DNA of 64,000 nt from Dyadobacter fanqingshengii (GTDB lineage Bacteria > Bacteroidota > Bacteroidia > Cytophagales > Spirosomataceae), in NCBI RefSeq assembly GCF_023822005.2, contig NZ_CP098806.1, positions 186,001-250,000 of the forward strand. Direction: 5' to 3'. Under the pieces are notes generated by a model that worked only from the letters and a program-made list of their open reading frames with translations, was not told where the DNA came from and did not search any database. Position numbers and translations under genes: made by a program. Below, in pieces: positions 1-8,144 of this stretch (positions within the stretch are counted from its first letter, which is position 1; each line of letters begins with the position of its first letter).

Positions 1-34
1 TTATAATGTCCGGTTAAAGCACCGGTAACTTGGA

Positions 35-2200
35 TTAATCCCCCAACATTTTGCGCAAATATTTAGCCGCCTTTGTCAGTGTTCCCAACTTGTCTGACAA
101 TGTGCCGATCAATGCGCCGTCGGCCTGCTCAATGTCGCTCATGTTAATGCCCGAATCGAGTTGCTTAGGATAGATCAGCAGCAAGCTTTGTTCCTGAAAA
201 TAATTGGAAAGATAACCCGGCAGTTTTTCCAGTTGAGAAAGGTAGGATGCCGAACCTTTCCTTGCTGAAATGATCACGAAAAGGTCGTCTATTTTCAGAT
301 CACGAGAGAAAATAAGAAAGTCGTCCCAGGCGCTGAAAACGCTGAATTCTACCTCCACAGTGATTGTTTTTCGTGCGATAATGCCTTTGATCGCTTTGAT
401 CGTCCGCGCCGAAGCGTAAAAATGAATAGGCATAGCATTCAGTTTGGCGAGTGTGATCAGCTTGCCGAGCCAATGCAGGAAACCCGGGTCGTTGCTGCCC
501 GCCGGCGGAATAGCCACCACGATCCTGGTAAGTGTGTTAAATGGCTGGGCAGGTTTGTAAATGTATATCGTTTCAAAAACGCGCTTCACAATGCTCTCGA
601 TCTTAGGGCCAAGGAAAGTCTTATGATCCGTTTCCTGGTGCAGTCCGATCACCACATCCGTAATGTTCTGTTCTTTAATGGTATAAGTAATGCCGTTGCC
701 AATATTGGCATCATAGCGGGTTAGCGGCATCAGGATATTTTCAGACGAGCTGGCGTGGTCAACGGCTTTATTCAGGATCTTTTTGCCGTGAGAAGCCGAA
801 TCGTGCTTCTGATCTTGGTCGGTGACAATGTGCAGGCCATAAAGCGGAATAGTGTTGTGTTTGGCTTTCAGCATTATCCCGAAATCGACCAGATCGGCAA
901 TCATATCGGGGTAGGAGAGGGAAACCAGGATTTTCTCATTGCTGGCCGCATGCACATCTTCCGGGTTTTCTTCTTCCTGCAACAATGCCAGCTTTTTAGA
1001 CGCTCTTTCGACAACAAAAGAGCTTACGGCGCAGCTCACAAGAATAAGAACAATGGTGCCGTTCAGCACATCTTCATCCAAAAGCCTGATAGGCTGGCCT
1101 AGCGCGGTTTCGCCCACAATAATGTTATAACCAACCAATATAATGGCCAATGTTGCAGCTGCGTGGGAGGAACTTAGTCCAAAAATCATTAACCCTTCAT
1201 TCGACGATAACCGGAACACTTTCTGCGTGATCCAGGCGGCCAGATATTTGCTGGCCAAAGCAATCACAAGAATTACCCCCGCCACTTTCAATGCGCCCCA
1301 GCCGTGTGCCAGCACGCTGATATTGACCAGCATACCCACGCTGATCAGGAAAAATGGAATGAACAACGCGTTGCCCACGAAGTCAATCCGGTTCATTAAC
1401 GGAGAGGAATGCGGGACAAATTTATTTAAAACCAAACCTGAGAAAAACGCCCCGATAATGGCTTCAACGCCGGCGATCTCTGCCAAAAAAGAGGCCAGAA
1501 AAACCATTGCAAGCACAAATATGTATTGCGAAATGCTGTCGTCGAAACGCTTGAAAAACCAGCGGCAGATCATGGGGAAGACAAACAGGACAACTGCTAC
1601 GAAAACAATGAACGAAAACCCCAGCCTGAACCAGAATGCGGGTGACACGTCACCCTTGGACATGCCCGCTACACCCGCCAGGATGAGCAGCGCAAGGATG
1701 TCGGTGATCATTGTCCCGCCCACCGTCATGTTGATCGCCCGGTTGCGCGTAACGCCGTATTTGCTGGCAATGGGGTAGGAAACCAATGTATGCGTGGAAA
1801 ACATGCTGGCCAGCAGCAGCGAGGACAGAAATCCGTAGCCCAGAATGTAATAGCCGGCCAGCGTACCGCTGACTAATGGCAATATAAATGTGGTTAACCC
1901 AAAGACAATGATCTTGTTACGGTTTTTCCTGAACTCGGCCAGATCAATTTCCAAACCGGCCAGAAACATAATATAAAGCAACCCAACCGTTCCGAACAAT
2001 ACAATGCTGCTATCGCGGCTGAGCAGATTCAGGCCATAAGGGCCGACGATCATGCCCGAAATAATGAGTCCGATAATGTGCGGGACTTTGATCCGGTTGA
2101 AAAGAATGGGTGCAAAAAGGATGATGAAAAGGACCACTGAAAAAATAATAACCGGATTTTTCAGGGGTAAAGAGAGATCTAGCAGCAGCAACGCAGTCAT
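35..2200 (-). CDS. Kef-type cation:proton antiporter with cytoplasmic USP-like tail
   Basis: This is a monovalent cation:proton antiporter of the CPA2 (KefB/NhaS3-like) family, acting in the inner membrane. Residues 1 to about 400 are a run of hydrophobic helices with the family's glycine- and proline-rich segments (HIIGLIISGMIVGPYGLN near residue 45, EAIIGAFFSGLVLNKF near 250). The remaining 320 residues are hydrophilic and resemble two universal-stress-protein-like folds (ILVSLSYPDMIADLVDFGI, then RIVVAIPPAG). This is common in Bacteroidota CPA2 proteins and probably regulatory. A longer reading from a GTG at 2206 is possible, but the ATG two codons later (2200) is the better start. It lies 16 bp downstream of the lipoprotein gene and may be co-transcribed with it. 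The transported ion cannot be told from the sequence. Confidence 0.9.
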   Translation of the reverse strand: MTALLLLDLSLPLKNPVIIFSVVLFIILFAPILFNRIKVPHIIGLIISGMIVGPYGLNLLSRDSSIVLFGTVGLLYIMFLAGLEIDLAEFRKNRNKIIVFGLTTFILPLVSGTLAGYYILGYGFLSSLLLASMFSTHTLVSYPIASKYGVTRNRAINMTVGGTMITDILALLILAGVAGMSKGDVSPAFWFRLGFSFIVFVAVVLFVFPMICRWFFKRFDDSISQYIFVLAMVFLASFLAEIAGVEAIIGAFFSGLVLNKFVPHSSPLMNRIDFVGNALFIPFFLISVGMLVNISVLAHGWGALKVAGVILVIALASKYLAAWITQKVFRLSSNEGLMIFGLSSSHAAATLAIILVGYNIIVGETALGQPIRLLDEDVLNGTIVLILVSCAVSSFVVERASKKLALLQEEENPEDVHAASNEKILVSLSYPDMIADLVDFGIMLKAKHNTIPLYGLHIVTDQDQKHDSASHGKKILNKAVDHASSSENILMPLTRYDANIGNGITYTIKEQNITDVVIGLHQETDHKTFLGPKIESIVKRVFETIYIYKPAQPFNTLTRIVVAIPPAGSNDPGFLHWLGKLITLAKLNAMPIHFYASARTIKAIKGIIARKTITVEVEFSVFSAWDDFLIFSRDLKIDDLFVIISARKGSASYLSQLEKLPGYLSNYFQEQSLLLIYPKQLDSGINMSDIEQADGALIGTLSDKLGTLTKAAKYLRKMLGD

Positions 2201-2216
2201 ACGCACAAGTTTAGCA

Positions 2217-2774
2217 TTATTTCGGCCTTTCGGCAGTCAGAGTGTAGCGGATTTTGCAATCGGTGCGCTCCACTTCCCGCGTCCCCTCCATTTTGCCATC
2301 TTTCAGTTCAAGCAGAATACGCATCATTGATTCCGAGCCGGGCTGGCCGTTGGTTGCTTCAAGGCGCGTTTGAGTGAAAGAACCGTTGTAGATCCTGGAC
2401 AGTTCGTTTCCTGTGAAAGTATTTACTACAATTCCTTTGTTCTGATAGGCAATTTCCCAGGTTTCCGTTTTGGAATCCCCGATGGCCGATCCGCTGCAAT
2501 TGGTTTCCGTACAGCGCATTTTAACAATCCATTTACCCGTAACGGGTTGCGCTTGCAAGGAGTCGGTGACAGCGGTGGAATCTTGCTGTTGCTTTTTCTT
2601 TTTTTCCTGCAATTCCTTTTCCAACAGCGTCAAACGCTGTTCCCATTGCATTAATGTCTGTTCCTTTTCGGTGATCTGCTGCTCTCTCTTAGCCAGCTCT
2701 GCTTCCTTTTCCTTATATCCGCAGCTCTGCAATGTTGCCGCGAAAATCAGAAAAAATAATGTCCATCTCATCAT
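2217..2774 (-). CDS. Coiled-coil lipoprotein of unknown function
   Basis: A 185-aa exported protein. The N-terminus is a short hydrophobic signal ending in a lipobox-like LQSC near residue 18, so it is probably a lipoprotein. Residues 20-65 are a charged, heptad-like coiled coil (KEAELAKREQQITEKEQTL), followed by a Q/S-rich linker. The C-terminal 110 residues look like a beta-rich domain (WIVKMRCTETNCSGSAIGD, with two cysteines, then ETWEIAY). No enzyme motif is visible. It starts with two ATG codons in a row. It lies directly upstream of the antiporter gene, and no function can be assigned. Confidence 0.75.
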   Translation of the reverse strand: MMRWTLFFLIFAATLQSCGYKEKEAELAKREQQITEKEQTLMQWEQRLTLLEKELQEKKKKQQQDSTAVTDSLQAQPVTGKWIVKMRCTETNCSGSAIGDSKTETWEIAYQNKGIVVNTFTGNELSRIYNGSFTQTRLEATNGQPGSESMMRILLELKDGKMEGTREVERTDCKIRYTLTAERPK

Positions 2775-2831
2775 GCGTGTCTTTTTTTAACGTGTGTAAG
2801 GTGAGTAATTAAAGGCAGGATTTCAAACAGT

Positions 2832-3830
2832 TCAAACCAAAATCACCGATTTATTACCTGGCTCTTCACCTTTGCCCAGCGCATCAATGCTGCTCAGTGT
2901 GACCTGGGCGATCTCGGAAAGGGCCTCCTCTGTGAAAAATCCCTGGTGCGCAGTGACCAGAACATTGGGAAAGCTCATCAGGCGTTGAATGGTGTCATCC
3001 TCGATAATGTGCTCTGAAAGATCTTTGAAAAACAGCTTTTCTTCCTGCTCATAAACGTCAATGCCAAAGTAGTCAACATGTTTGTTTTTTAATGCATCAA
3101 TCACATCTGACGTGTTTATAAGCCCGCCGCGACTGGTGTTGATCAGCATTACGCCCTTTTTCATTTTTTGCAGCGTTTCAGCTTTGATCAAATGGTGCGT
3201 ATGCTCGTTGAGCGGGCAGTGCAATGAGATAATGTCTGAATTGCTCAATACTGTGTTAAGATCCTGATATTCAACCCCAAGTTCCTGTAAAGCAGCATTG
3301 ATATCAATGTCATAAGCAATGACCTTACAGCCGAAACCTTTCATAATTTTGCAAAATGCAGCTCCAATCTTACCCGTTCCGATCACACCGATCGTTTTTC
3401 CATGTAAATTAAAGCCCATTAACCCATTTAAAGAGAAATTCTGCTCCCTTACGCGGTTGTAGGCTTTATGGGTTTTCCGGTTAAGCGTCAATAGCATCGC
3501 CACCGTGTGCTCTGCAACGGCCTGGGGCGAATATTCGGGCACGCGGCAAACACGTATGCCCTTTTCACGGGCCGCTTCCAGATCAACATTGTTGAAACCC
3601 GCGCACCGCAGCGCGATAATTTTAACGCCTTTTTCGGCCAGCACAGATATCACTTCGGCATTCACCTTATCGTTGACAAAAACGCAGACGGCGCTTTGAC
3701 CCTGAACGGCTTCTACAATGTGTGGCCCAAGGTGCGTTTCCAGGTATTCCAGCTCAAATCCATAACGCTCGTTATGCAGGTCGAAAAATGTGCGGTCGTA
3801 TGGCTTGGCTGAAAAGAATAAGATTTTCAT
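2832..3830 (-). CDS. ldhA: D-lactate dehydrogenase (D-2-hydroxyacid dehydrogenase family)
   Basis: A 332-aa NAD-dependent D-2-hydroxyacid dehydrogenase, probably the fermentative enzyme reducing pyruvate to D-lactate in the cytoplasm. The Rossmann motif GVIGTGKIGAAF lies near residue 150. The catalytic triad of the family is present: Arg in NTSRGGLIN, Glu in VYEQEEKLFF and His in VTAHQGFFTE. The EKLFFKD stretch is typical of the LdhA branch rather than of phosphoglycerate dehydrogenase. It is divergent from the 592-aa gene at 3985. Between them lies a TGAC-ATTT-ATCA palindrome 68 bp before this start, with a GAGTTTTG -7-like element downstream. Micro-oxic or anaerobic induction by the nearby Crp-type regulator is therefore likely (inference). 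Confidence 0.92.
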   Translation of the reverse strand: MKILFFSAKPYDRTFFDLHNERYGFELEYLETHLGPHIVEAVQGQSAVCVFVNDKVNAEVISVLAEKGVKIIALRCAGFNNVDLEAAREKGIRVCRVPEYSPQAVAEHTVAMLLTLNRKTHKAYNRVREQNFSLNGLMGFNLHGKTIGVIGTGKIGAAFCKIMKGFGCKVIAYDIDINAALQELGVEYQDLNTVLSNSDIISLHCPLNEHTHHLIKAETLQKMKKGVMLINTSRGGLINTSDVIDALKNKHVDYFGIDVYEQEEKLFFKDLSEHIIEDDTIQRLMSFPNVLVTAHQGFFTEEALSEIAQVTLSSIDALGKGEEPGNKSVILV

Positions 3831-3861
3831 GCGTGCGGTGGTTAGTTAAAAGGAAATCCGG

Positions 3862-3869
3862 CAAAACTC
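3862..3869 (-). promoter_or_regulatory. -7 element of the ldhA promoter
   Basis: On the minus strand this reads GAGTTTTG, one base from the Bacteroidota consensus TAnnTTTG. Its last G is 36.5 bp from the centre of the palindrome at 3893-3904, exactly the spacing seen at hemN. This is the geometry expected of class II activation, where the site replaces the -33 region. Confidence 0.5.
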
Positions 3870-3892
3870 CCCTGCAAGGAACGTCTTTCCAA

Positions 3893-3904
3893 TGACATTT
3901 ATCA
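3893..3904. promoter_or_regulatory. Crp/Fnr-type operator shared by ldhA and the 592-aa gene
   Basis: TGAC-ATTT-ATCA is an imperfect palindrome with the same 4-bp spacing as the three perfect TGAC-N4-GTCA sites at 9573, 15700 and 18267. It has the geometry of Fnr/FixK boxes (TTGAT-N4-ATCAA). It lies between two divergent genes and is placed 36.5 bp from a -7-like element on the ldhA side and 58.5 bp from one on the other side. The probable binder is the response-regulator/Crp fusion encoded at 5747-6811. Confidence 0.6.
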
Positions 3905-3949
3905 GTTAAGCTGGCAATCGATGTCAATATTTCTTTGCGAAGGCTGATC

Positions 3950-3957
3950 TAGTTTTG
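3950..3957 (+). promoter_or_regulatory. -7 element of the 592-aa gene
   Basis: TAGTTTTG fits the TAnnTTTG consensus perfectly. Its last G is 58.5 bp from the centre of the operator at 3893-3904, the same distance as at ccoS and ccoI. Transcription would start near 3963, about 22 nt before the ATG at 3985. That argues against the in-frame TTG at 3955, which lies inside this element. Confidence 0.55.
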
Positions 3958-3984
3958 GATCATTATTATTCAAATGCGCAAACC

Positions 3985-5763
3985 ATGCACCATACATTTC
4001 ATATCCCGGTTTTAGGCCTTGGATATTCAATTGATACACCTGTAAAAGTCTCCCATTTCGGTATTTCCTCGGTCATGTCGATTGTCGACGACGAGATGAT
4101 CGAACGCATGAGAAAGCACCATTCCAAAGCCAGCGGTGAAATTTTTGTTCCAATCAATAAAAACGAGGACGATTTTCGAGCCAGACGCATAACGGCTTAT
4201 CTGAACCTGGTTAACCGCATTGCGGACAAGAATTTTGAAGATTTGAAAAATCAATCATTCGAAGACGGAGCTGATCTTAACTTGTATTTCAAGCTTTTGC
4301 CTGAACATGCAACGCTTAAAAAGCAATATCTGCAAATGGTGACCATGGAAGCGTCAGATGAAAAGCAGCTTTTGCAGGCAACATTGAAATCGCAGCTTAC
4401 CAAAGGCGCCATTGATGTCAACATTATGTCGAAGGTGGATAAACTCAATAAAGATGTTTACGGACAAAATTTGCCAGACGCGTTTTCGGATGCTTCGGCT
4501 GCATTGCGTGGATTTGCAAACAGCACATTATCCTCGTCGCTGGTGCTTTCTGCGGGCATGAACCCGCGCCTTTACAATTATCTGGAAAACTTCGCCGATT
4601 TTTATCCAATTCAGAATGGTCATTCCAAAAAGCAGATCATCCTCAAAGTAAGTGACTTCCGTTCTGCATTCATTCAGGCTAAATATCTTGCTAAAAAAGG
4701 GATCTGGATTTCCGAATTCAGGATCGAATCGGGCCTGAACTGCGGTGGTCATGCTTTTGCAACGGACGGATTTTTGCTCGGGCCGATTCTGGAAGAGTTT
4801 AAATTGAAAAAGCAGGAAATGCTAACAGAACTGTTTGCATTATATAAGGCTGCATTGAACGCCAAAAGCATAGATATTAAAGAAATTCCCGCATTACGCA
4901 TTACAGTTCAGGGCGGGATCGGGACTGCTCAGGAAGATGAATTTTTGTTAAAACATTATGAGGTCGACGCAACTGGATGGGGGAGCCCGTTCCTGCTCGT
5001 GCCGGAGGTTACCAATGTGGATGATCAGACATTAAGCGAACTTACCAACGCTGAAAGCAGCGACTACTATGTGTCTAATTCATCACCATTGGGTGTTTTA
5101 TTCAATAATTTCAAAAGAAGCAGCGCCGAAAAGCAGCGTCTGGAAAGGATCGCAAAAGGAAGGCCTGGAAGTCCATGCAAGAAAAAATATTTGGTATCCA
5201 ACACCGAATTCACCGCTGAACCGATCTGCACAGCTTCCCGCCAATATCAAAACTTGAAAATAAAGCAGATCCAATCCCTGGGTTTATCCACAGCCGAACG
5301 TGAAGGGAAAATCAACGCAGTCACCGAAAAACTCTGCCTCTGCGAAGGCCTGAGTACGGCAACATTGATCAAACATAACCTATTAACCCCAAGAGAAAAT
5401 CACGCCGTATCCATCTGCCCGGGACCTAATCTGGCCTGGTTTTCAAAAATTTACAAGCTCAGTGAAATGGTCGATCATATTTACGGAAGAGCTGATCTGC
5501 TGGCTGGCGTGAACCGTCCCAACATGTTTATCAATGAATTGAACTTGTATATGGCACATTATTCCAAAGATCTGGAAGCCAACTTGCAGGCATTCAGCGA
5601 AAAAAAGGAGAAATATCTCAACAAATTCAGGGAACAATTGCTGGATGGGATCGCATACTATAAAGCGCTGATCCCCAAGCTTAACCAGAGCATTTCCTAT
5701 CAGAATGAAATGTATGCGCAACTCGAATCGGTGGAAGCTGGACTGGTCAGTTACGCATTCTAG
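3985..5763 (+). CDS. Conserved protein of unknown function, possibly a TIM-barrel oxidoreductase
   Basis: A 592-aa soluble protein that I do not recognise with confidence. The N-terminus (IPVLGLGYSIDTPVKVSHFG) and a central segment (ALRITVQGGIGTAQEDEFLL, then VDATGWGSPFLLVPE) resemble phosphate- and flavin-binding loops of nitronate-monooxygenase-like TIM barrels. That is only a family-level impression. Eight or so cysteines (LNCGGH, SPCKKK, EPICTAS, KLCLCEG, VSICPGP) leave room for a metal or Fe-S site. The last 80 residues look helical. The start is placed at ATG 3985 because a promoter element covers the alternative TTG at 3955. It shares an operator with ldhA and converges on the regulator gene, overlapping it by 17 bp. 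A role in low-oxygen metabolism is inferred from context only. Confidence 0.7.
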   Translation: MHHTFHIPVLGLGYSIDTPVKVSHFGISSVMSIVDDEMIERMRKHHSKASGEIFVPINKNEDDFRARRITAYLNLVNRIADKNFEDLKNQSFEDGADLNLYFKLLPEHATLKKQYLQMVTMEASDEKQLLQATLKSQLTKGAIDVNIMSKVDKLNKDVYGQNLPDAFSDASAALRGFANSTLSSSLVLSAGMNPRLYNYLENFADFYPIQNGHSKKQIILKVSDFRSAFIQAKYLAKKGIWISEFRIESGLNCGGHAFATDGFLLGPILEEFKLKKQEMLTELFALYKAALNAKSIDIKEIPALRITVQGGIGTAQEDEFLLKHYEVDATGWGSPFLLVPEVTNVDDQTLSELTNAESSDYYVSNSSPLGVLFNNFKRSSAEKQRLERIAKGRPGSPCKKKYLVSNTEFTAEPICTASRQYQNLKIKQIQSLGLSTAEREGKINAVTEKLCLCEGLSTATLIKHNLLTPRENHAVSICPGPNLAWFSKIYKLSEMVDHIYGRADLLAGVNRPNMFINELNLYMAHYSKDLEANLQAFSEKKEKYLNKFREQLLDGIAYYKALIPKLNQSISYQNEMYAQLESVEAGLVSYAF

Positions 5764-6811
5764 CTAATTTCTCATATTCAAAAACAGTGATCAGGCTTCC
5801 TTTCATATCGATAAGGCGTTCTTCTTTGAAATCCGAAAGGGTGCGGATCACTGTTTCGGTTGCCGTGCCGACCATGGAAGCAATGTCTTCCCGTGTGATC
5901 GACATGGAAAATGGCTTGGCCTTATCTTCCTGATAGCGCTGCACCAATGTTACCAGCGCCTGCGCCACGCGCTTTCTCACAGAATTATAGGCCAAATGCA
6001 GCAAACGCTCCTCGCGGTCTTTGATCTCATTGGAAAGCATCCGTATAAATTTTGAAGACACTTCACGGTTTCCCTGCAAGAGATTGAAAAAATCATCTTT
6101 GGGAATCATGGAAACTTCCGCTTCCTCCAATGCAATGGCGCTTTCCTGGTAAGCTTCGCCTTGCAAAAGGTCAATGTAGCCGAAAAAATCACCTTCTTTA
6201 AACAGGTCTGTTATGTATTCCTTGCCGCTCCCGTTTGATTTATAGGCTTTTACCTTTCCTTTCTGCAAGAAAAAAACGCAGGACGGAAAACTGCCTTCCG
6301 TATAAATGGTTTCTTTTTTTCGCAGTGTTTTCACCTTCTTATCTTCGGCGAGCTTGGCGATCAGGTCAAAGGATTTGGCTTCTTCAATGAACTGGTCCAG
6401 ACCTTTTGCTGAGCGCTCGAACTGGCGTTTGAGCCTTTCGCTTTTTTTGAGACGCATTTCCACAATGTTGAGCAGCTCTACGTCGTCATAGGGCTTGGTC
6501 AGGTAATCGTCGGCGCCCATGGTCATGCCTCTGCGGTAATCTTCCTTTTCAGCTTTGGCAGTCAGGAAAATGAAGGGAATGTTGGCTGTGTGCTCATCTT
6601 TGCTGAGCAGGTGCAACACGCCGTAACCATCCAGCTCGGGCATCATAATATCACAGACGATCAGGTCGGGGTTGAATTCGTTGGTCAGGTGAACGCCTTC
6701 TTTACCGTTTTGGGCGGTGATCACCTTATAATTGGCCAATTCAAGGATTTCAGCCGTATTTTCCCGCATTTCGGGGTTATCCTCGATCAATAGTATTTTT
6801 TTAGCTTCCAC
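5747..6811 (-). CDS. Response regulator fused to a Crp/Fnr-type DNA-binding module (FixJ-FixK-like)
   Basis: A 354-aa regulator with three parts. Residues 1-120 are a receiver (acidic pair E10/D11, phospho-acceptor D54 in VCDIMMPELDG, T84, K106 in LTKPYD). Residues 150-260 are a cyclic-nucleotide-binding-type beta roll (EGSFPSCVFFLQKGKVKAY). Residues 300-345 are a Crp winged helix (REDIASMVGTATETVIRTL). There is a single cysteine, so an Fnr-type 4Fe-4S cluster is excluded and oxygen sensing must come from the partner kinase. In the recognition helix ETVIR, the Glu and Arg of Fnr's ETISR are kept while Ser becomes Ile. No in-frame ATG exists before a stop codon, so the start is GTG. It lies 19 bp after the histidine kinase. 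It is the best candidate binder for the TGAC-N4-GTCA sites of the block. Confidence 0.88.
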   Translation of the reverse strand: MEAKKILLIEDNPEMRENTAEILELANYKVITAQNGKEGVHLTNEFNPDLIVCDIMMPELDGYGVLHLLSKDEHTANIPFIFLTAKAEKEDYRRGMTMGADDYLTKPYDDVELLNIVEMRLKKSERLKRQFERSAKGLDQFIEEAKSFDLIAKLAEDKKVKTLRKKETIYTEGSFPSCVFFLQKGKVKAYKSNGSGKEYITDLFKEGDFFGYIDLLQGEAYQESAIALEEAEVSMIPKDDFFNLLQGNREVSSKFIRMLSNEIKDREERLLHLAYNSVRKRVAQALVTLVQRYQEDKAKPFSMSITREDIASMVGTATETVIRTLSDFKEERLIDMKGSLITVFEYEKLARMRN

Positions 6812-6830
6812 AATTGGTGTTGAGTTGGTA

Positions 6831-8099
6831 TTAATCCATTTTTACTTGCGCGGGCATTACATTGGGCAGATATACAAAAAACGTCGTGCCTTTTCCGGTT
6901 TCGCTCGAAAAAGTGACATTGCCACCCATCAGGGTCACATAATCTTTGACAATGTTCAGCCCCAGGCCCGTTCCCTGCGTGGCGCCCGCATTGTGTGCGC
7001 GGAAAAACCGGTCGAATACATTGGGCTGGTCTTTTTCGGGAATTCCAATTCCTTCGTCATGCACTGCCATATCCACATGATCCGCCTCAGCATTAATCTT
7101 TAATGTAATTTCCTTACCCGCGTCCGAATACTTGATCCCGTTGGAGAGCAGGTTAAAAAGGATATTGCGGAGTAACTGCTTATCCAGCCAAACCTCCGTA
7201 TTACCCTTGTATTGCAAATGAATTTGCTGTTTTTCCTTGCAAAGGCCCTGTATTTCGTCGATAAGGTTTTTGCAAAAATCTTCCAGTTCCACCTGCACCG
7301 GAATGCTATGCACACGGCCTTCTTCCAATTTGCCTATCGACAGAAAATCATTCAGAATCTCGGTCAGGTTCGTAACCGCCGATTTGATTCTTTTTACATG
7401 CTTTTGCCGCTTTTCTTCTTCTTCCGTGGTGCCGTAACGTCCTATCAACGAGGCCGATGATAGGATGGTAGCCAGCGGCGTCCGGAATTCGTGGGAAGCG
7501 ATCGTGACGAACTGGCTCTTCATATTGTTGAGCTCCTTTTCCTTTTTCAATGCGCGTATGACTTCTTCCTGCGAATCTTCCACTTTTTTGACGGCTTCCG
7601 CCAGTTCTCTTGTGCGTTGTTCAACCCTTTCTTCCAGTTCCGCATTCAGTTTTTGTATTTCAAGATTCGCTTCCCGGATGCGGTTTTCCTGCTTTTTTCG
7701 CTCTGTAATGTCAATCACAAAACTCACTACAAACTCGCCGTCGCTGGTTTGAAAAGGGCTCAGGCTTACTTCCACCGGAAATTCGCTGCCGTCAAATTTT
7801 CTTGCAAACAAATCCATTAAATGCCCCATTCCCCTCGCCCGCGGCGCTTCCAGGTAATGGTCGCGGTAATGCACGTGGTTGGCGGCAAACCGCTGCGGGA
7901 TCAACGTTTCTATTTTTTTGCCAATCAGGTCCAGATCCGGGTAACCAAACAGTTCCTTGGCCTTTGGATTAAGCATCACGATCGCACCTGCTTTATCCAC
8001 CACCACAATTCCTTCCGTGGCATGTTTAAAGAGGGCATCGAGCATTTCAATGTGCCGTGTTATCACCTTCGTATGAATTAATATATCACTATCAAACAT
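6831..8099 (-). CDS. PAS-domain sensor histidine kinase, FixL-like
   Basis: A 422-aa soluble kinase with no membrane segments. Residues 25-140 are a PAS domain with the FixL-like stretch IPQRFAANHVHYRDHYLEAP. His75 aligns with the position of the FixL proximal heme ligand, and RGMG with the FixL FG-loop, though the following Arg is His here. A coiled coil (residues 140-190) leads to a HisKA box (SHEFRTPLATIL), an N box (LLSNGIKYSD) and G boxes (DEGIGIPEKD, GTGLGLNIV). The start is ATG 8099; a GTG four codons earlier is less likely. It lies 45 bp downstream of hemN and 19 bp upstream of the regulator, so all three are probably one transcript under the operator at 9573. Heme binding is an inference. 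Confidence 0.88.
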   Translation of the reverse strand: MFDSDILIHTKVITRHIEMLDALFKHATEGIVVVDKAGAIVMLNPKAKELFGYPDLDLIGKKIETLIPQRFAANHVHYRDHYLEAPRARGMGHLMDLFARKFDGSEFPVEVSLSPFQTSDGEFVVSFVIDITERKKQENRIREANLEIQKLNAELEERVEQRTRELAEAVKKVEDSQEEVIRALKKEKELNNMKSQFVTIASHEFRTPLATILSSASLIGRYGTTEEEEKRQKHVKRIKSAVTNLTEILNDFLSIGKLEEGRVHSIPVQVELEDFCKNLIDEIQGLCKEKQQIHLQYKGNTEVWLDKQLLRNILFNLLSNGIKYSDAGKEITLKINAEADHVDMAVHDEGIGIPEKDQPNVFDRFFRAHNAGATQGTGLGLNIVKDYVTLMGGNVTFSSETGKGTTFFVYLPNVMPAQVKMD

Positions 8100-8144
8100 A
8101 GAAAGGTACACTACATTGGTGAAAGGGACAAGGCTATGGCCGGA

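Noticed and set aside
1143..1778. Open frame of 211 codons on the plus strand
   Set aside because: It lies wholly inside the antiporter gene on the other strand and has no family similarity or membrane logic of its own.
3955..3984. TTG start 10 codons before the ATG of the 592-aa gene
   Set aside because: The TTG lies inside the TAGTTTTG promoter element at 3950-3957, and the ATG at 3985 gives a short natural leader.
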